Part shown: piece by piece, positions 60,696 to 64,000 of the stretch
How the letters are laid out: each line of letters opens with the position of its first letter
Numbering within the stretch: the first letter of the stretch is position 1
Source of the DNA: an uncultured Treponema sp.
GTDB lineage: Bacteria > Spirochaetota > Spirochaetia > Treponematales > Treponemataceae
DNA: 64,000 nucleotides
NCBI GenBank assembly: GCA_937902125.1
Contig: CALDIB010000032.1
Coordinates: forward strand, 57,511 to 121,510
Direction of reading: 5' to 3'
The notes under the pieces: model-generated
What the model was told of the DNA's origin: nothing
The model's input: the letters and a program-made list of their open reading frames with translations, nothing else
Database searches by the model: none
Program-made: the position numbers and the translations under genes

Positions 60696-61508
60696 TTACT
60701 TAGGCCGATACTGCATTCGCACATGGCGGCTGTTGCGGTCGGAAGGAATTTTTTGCAGCTCAAAGTCGTCCTTTAAGTACAAAATCAAGTCCGAAAGTTT
60801 TTTAAAGCCGTAGTCAAGGGTGTCAAAGCCGGGGTCTTGGCGCTTGAAGAATTGGCCGGCGGCGCTCACGTCGGCCCAGCCGTCGTCCCCAGCGTAGTTT
60901 TCGTAGGCGTTTGAAAGCAGCTTGAAAATTTTTCTAAACTGGCGGTCGGTCATTTTGTCGCCGGGGGACTTTCTAAAGAAGGCGCTTCTGACTTTTGAAA
61001 CCTTGTGAACTTTTTGCTTGCTGTCCTCAAGCTTTTCTTCGGCCTCTTCCTCCTCGTCCTCTTCGCCTAAATTTTCTATGTAGATGAAATTGTCGCAAGC
61101 GTTCACAAACGAGGGCGGCGTCTTTTTTTGTCCCACGCCAAAAACAAAGATCTGGCTTTCCCGCAAGCGGGTGGCGAGTTTTGTAAAGTCCGAGTCGCTT
61201 GTCACCAAAGCGATGGAATCGTATTTGTCGGTGTAAAGCAAATCCATCGCGTCTATAATCATGGCCGAGTCGCTGGAATTTTTTCCTTGGGTGTAGGCAA
61301 ACTGCTGGATTGGAATTATGGCGTTGTCGTTAAGCTCCCGCTTCCAATGCTTTAGCGTGTCCAAGGAAAAGTCGCCGTAAGCGCGCTTTGTTATTATGTG
61401 GCCGTGAACTGCGATGGCCTGCAAAATCACTTTTAGTTTTTTGCAAGGCGTGTTGTCCGCGTCAATCAAGACCGCGATGCTTTTTTCGCTTGTTTCGTTT
61501 ATGTCCAT
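60696..61508 (-). CDS. NYN-domain RNase-like protein with OST-HTH/LOTUS domain
   Basis: A 270-residue protein. The N-terminal PIN-like NYN domain has AVLIDADNTPCKKL, the acidic triad partners in NSSDSAMIIDAMDLL and ALVTSDSDFTKLATRL, all intact. A very acidic linker (EEDEEEEAEEKLED) leads to a C-terminal winged helix of the OST-HTH/LOTUS type (GWADVSAAGQFFKRQDPGF). Likely an RNA-cutting or RNA-binding protein of unknown target. ATG at 61508 with AGGAG; 20 bases after the peptidase gene. Confidence 0.85.
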   Translation of the reverse strand: MDINETSEKSIAVLIDADNTPCKKLKVILQAIAVHGHIITKRAYGDFSLDTLKHWKRELNDNAIIPIQQFAYTQGKNSSDSAMIIDAMDLLYTDKYDSIALVTSDSDFTKLATRLRESQIFVFGVGQKKTPPSFVNACDNFIYIENLGEEDEEEEAEEKLEDSKQKVHKVSKVRSAFFRKSPGDKMTDRQFRKIFKLLSNAYENYAGDDGWADVSAAGQFFKRQDPGFDTLDYGFKKLSDLILYLKDDFELQKIPSDRNSRHVRMQYRPK

Positions 61509-61528
61509 AAAATCTCCTAAAAAAACTT

Positions 61529-63919
61529 TTACAGTTCGGTCGCCTCCGACCAATACTCTTGGTTGTAAATGTCGGTAAAGCGGAAGATTGCGCGAGCCTT
61601 TCCGCTTCCCACATTTGTGTCGCTAATTTGAAGCGGCTTTTCGCCCACAACCAAAGGCTCGCCCAAGAAATAGCTGTCTTGGTATTTTCCGTCGTAGGAA
61701 TAATAGTCGCACAAAAAGTCAATCTTGTCTCCGGCCTTTAACGCGATTGCTGTTTTGGCGGATTGAAGGGTGGCGTCCTTGTAGTCGGCGCTGGCTCCGC
61801 TTACAAAGCCGTTGGGGTTTTGATTGTCAAAGACAAGCCAAATGTTCACCCGCTTTCCGTTCAACAGCGCGGGTACCCGGCCTGTGATTGTCCACTGGGC
61901 GCCCGCTTCCGTCGTGTCGGTGTGATAGTAGGCCACCGGCTGGCCTTCAATGGAAATCCAAGTTTTTTCTTCGGGCTGCAAAAGCTCCCCGGCTTTTGTC
62001 CACTTGTATGTGTTGTCAAGGCCAAGGTCTATCCAGCCGTTTCCGTCGTCGTAGAACATGTTCAAGTCCACGGCGTGGACAAGACTCCACTGTTCTTCGC
62101 TCATGGCGATGACTTTTTTTCCGCCGGAATTTTTCCAGAACAAATTGTTCTTGTCAAAATAGTTGAGCGAAATGTAGTCCGCGGCTTCTTTTGAAGAAAG
62201 GGCGCGGCCGCTCATAAACTTTTTGTTGCGGCCGGTCAAGCCGTTTATCAAAGAGCCGGAAGAGCCGCCCAAAAAAGCGCCCAAAAGCTGGCCAATGGAG
62301 TCGGAAGAATTTGAGACGCCGCTTGTTCCTCCCAGCAAGTCAAAGAGGGAGTTGACAGGCGAAGACGCGCCGCCGGCCGCCACTTGTCCGCTGACTTCAA
62401 GGCTTGCAAATTCTCTAATGCATTCCGCGTAGCTTTGGTCCATTCCGATTGCCGAATAAGTGTCGCAGGCTTGGTCAACCTGGGAGACCCGCTGGTAAGG
62501 AAAGTAAATTGAAACGCCGTAAGCGTCCGTCATGTTTTGCGAAGTCTTGTTGTATTTTACGGCCTTTGTCAGCGCGTCGGCCAAGTCTTTGGCTTCTTTG
62601 TTGTCAATGTTCTTGCAAAGGTGAACCAAGTCTATTTGGTCGATTTTTGAACTGCGGGCAAATTCTCTGGCCACATAGCGCGCGTCGGAAACTTTTTTGT
62701 ATTTCTTGTTGGCGATTAAATTTGTGATGGATTTTGAAAAGGCCGAAAGCGGCTTTGGAACCGTGTTGGAAAATTCCGCCAAGTCGATGACAGAAAGTGT
62801 TGTCTGCTGGCCGCGGCACTTTACGGCGCATTCGGCCACAAAATCGTCAACGATGAGCTTTCCAATTTGGACAGTGGGCATGGAAGTGTCGGCGCCAAAT
62901 TTTGTAAGCCAGTTTGTGTAATGCCAGCCGATTCCAGGCTCCGTTTCTTCCGAGGCAATCATGTAGTCGGCGTGGCTGTTCAGCATCAGCGCGGTTTCGG
63001 CGGTGGCCATCAAGCAGGCGTCAAAGCCTATAAAGTCAAACTGAACGCCTCCGGCTTTAAGCGCCTTGTTGATTCCCGCCAAATCCATGGAGCCGCTGGA
63101 GGGAAACTTTTCGTCGTATCCGTAGCCCGAAACCGAGCCGCCGCCGTGGTCCCAAAAAATCAAAATGTTTCTGTTGGCGGGAAAGTTTTTCGCGCTCCAT
63201 TTGATGAAGGCCGAAAGGGTGGCGGGGTCGGTCATTTTTTTCTCTCCGTCGCTTTTGACCAAGCTTTTAAGCTTTCCTTCCGTAACTTGGTAAATTTGGT
63301 TTGTGGAATTTGAAATTGAATTTATCTTCCACTGCCTGCAGCCGCCGGTGTAAACGATGATTTTAATGTTGTCGCCAAATTTTGCGGCGGCCATTTCTGA
63401 AAGGTCGGAGGAGGCCATGCCGTATTGGGATTCTAAATCGGTTCCGCACATGTAAACCATCATGGTGACAGAATCCTTTCCGCCGCCTGCGATTTGAGTA
63501 TATTTTTTCCGGCTGCCTGGGGCAACGCTTGTGTCGGCTCCTGAATCGGAGGCGTTCACTCCGGAAGAAAAGTTTTGGCTTGGACCCGCCGCGTAGTTGT
63601 CTTGGCCGCCGCCTGAAAGCGCTTCAAAAATTTGCTCGGCCGCGCCAGAGTTTTGTTCCGCTGCTTGAGACCCGGCGCCCTCTTGGCCGGAAGTTCCTCC
63701 AAAAAAGAATTTAAATAGCAGGAACAATACGATTAAAACAAGGCTTCCGCTTCCGCCTCGGGTCACCGCCCTTTTTCCAAAGGAAACATCGTCTCTTGAA
63801 GAGTAGCCGTCGGCAGAGCCTACCGGTCCTGTTCCCAAGCCGTCGCCCCGCTTGTGAACGCCGCTTCCGCCTTCAGAATAATTTTTGTCCCTTCCGCGAG
63901 GTCTGTTTGTATGGTCCAT
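61529..63919 (-). CDS. Clostripain-like (C11) cysteine peptidase, membrane anchored
   Basis: A 796-residue protein. A Gly/Arg-rich cytoplasmic N-terminus of about 55 residues and one membrane helix (SLVLIVLFLLFKFFF) precede a low-complexity spacer. The C11 peptidase domain starts near 140: the catalytic His258 is in IFWDHGGGSVSGYG and Cys302 in IGFDACLMATAETA. The C-terminal 230 residues form beta-rich domains. It probably cuts after Arg or Lys outside the membrane. ATG at 63919 with GGAGCG ahead. Confidence 0.88.
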   Translation of the reverse strand: MDHTNRPRGRDKNYSEGGSGVHKRGDGLGTGPVGSADGYSSRDDVSFGKRAVTRGGSGSLVLIVLFLLFKFFFGGTSGQEGAGSQAAEQNSGAAEQIFEALSGGGQDNYAAGPSQNFSSGVNASDSGADTSVAPGSRKKYTQIAGGGKDSVTMMVYMCGTDLESQYGMASSDLSEMAAAKFGDNIKIIVYTGGCRQWKINSISNSTNQIYQVTEGKLKSLVKSDGEKKMTDPATLSAFIKWSAKNFPANRNILIFWDHGGGSVSGYGYDEKFPSSGSMDLAGINKALKAGGVQFDFIGFDACLMATAETALMLNSHADYMIASEETEPGIGWHYTNWLTKFGADTSMPTVQIGKLIVDDFVAECAVKCRGQQTTLSVIDLAEFSNTVPKPLSAFSKSITNLIANKKYKKVSDARYVAREFARSSKIDQIDLVHLCKNIDNKEAKDLADALTKAVKYNKTSQNMTDAYGVSIYFPYQRVSQVDQACDTYSAIGMDQSYAECIREFASLEVSGQVAAGGASSPVNSLFDLLGGTSGVSNSSDSIGQLLGAFLGGSSGSLINGLTGRNKKFMSGRALSSKEAADYISLNYFDKNNLFWKNSGGKKVIAMSEEQWSLVHAVDLNMFYDDGNGWIDLGLDNTYKWTKAGELLQPEEKTWISIEGQPVAYYHTDTTEAGAQWTITGRVPALLNGKRVNIWLVFDNQNPNGFVSGASADYKDATLQSAKTAIALKAGDKIDFLCDYYSYDGKYQDSYFLGEPLVVGEKPLQISDTNVGSGKARAIFRFTDIYNQEYWSEATEL

Positions 63920-63950
63920 GTCACGCTCCAAAAATAAAATTTGCTTAAAG

Positions 63951-63997
63951 GGAGCCTCTAAAAACTTCAGTTTTTAGAGGCAACTTTGAAAATGCGA
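63951..63997 (+). repeat. Hairpin repeat, copy C
   Basis: GGAGCCTCTAAAAA-cttcag-type loop-TTTTTAGAGG then CAACTTTGAAAATGCG, the same element as copies at 19762 and 33033. Lies upstream of the peptidase gene at the window edge. Confidence 0.8.
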
Positions 63998-64000
63998 TGT

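Overview
The window reads as the chromosome of a host-associated spirochaete, most probably a gut or rumen Treponema (inferred from the lipoprotein style, DUF3793, a C11 peptidase, a GH10 lipoprotein and lack of outside markers; moderate confidence). Most genes are rich in GCC/GGC/AAG codons. Two stretches differ visibly by being AT-rich: a 13-kb CRISPR island (about 19.76-33.08 kb) and part of a DNA methyltransferase gene (about 39.2-40.2 kb).

Layout. 0-19.6 kb is housekeeping: a DRE-TIM aldolase, a metal ABC transporter (znuCB-like) with an operator-like palindrome, a TlpA/CXXC/4Fe-4S redox operon, a MIF-like tautomerase, two tRNAs (CAT and GCA anticodons), a MATE transporter fused to an RsbW-like ATPase domain, a NamZ/serine-hydrolase peptidoglycan pair, TrmN6-like methylase, a copper ATPase with a nested copper chaperone, Nudix and YchF. 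19.76-33.08 kb is a type III-A CRISPR-Cas island: cas6 (interrupted at a G10 tract), cas10, csm2-5, a CARF-adenosine deaminase (Cad1-like), a Nudix hydrolase, a CARF-HEPN Csx1, cas1, two cas2, a four-repeat array and an ISAs1-type transposase remnant. The island is bounded by inverted copies of a hairpin repeat. 33.1-35.8 kb has a YczE-like protein and gatCA. 36-41.9 kb is a restriction-modification locus: a frameshifted GIY-YIG/helicase, two methyltransferases, a YafQ-type toxin-antitoxin pair and an XRE controller with four operator boxes. 42-47.6 kb has flavodoxin, DUF3793, a large repetitive lipoprotein broken at a G9 tract and a broken GtrA gene. 47.8-51.7 kb is the riboflavin operon ribD-ribE-ribBA-ribH under an FMN riboswitch. 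52-64 kb has an AAA ATPase with tandem palindromes, a BASS transporter, a GH10 xylanase lipoprotein, a MATE pump, a LacI-FGGY kinase-AraD pentose cluster, an NYN protein and a clostripain-like peptidase.

Main points of interest. In the CRISPR locus, target RNA should make Cas10 produce cyclic oligoadenylate, which would switch on two different effectors: a nucleotide deaminase and an HEPN RNase. A co-transcribed Nudix enzyme sits directly between them and is an unexplained partner. cas6 is interrupted by a poly-G tract, so the whole system may be phase variable, or the tract may be a sequencing error: four genes in the window are broken exactly at homopolymers. A recurrent promoter layout puts the start codon 6-8 bases after the -10 box, which implies frequent leaderless mRNAs.
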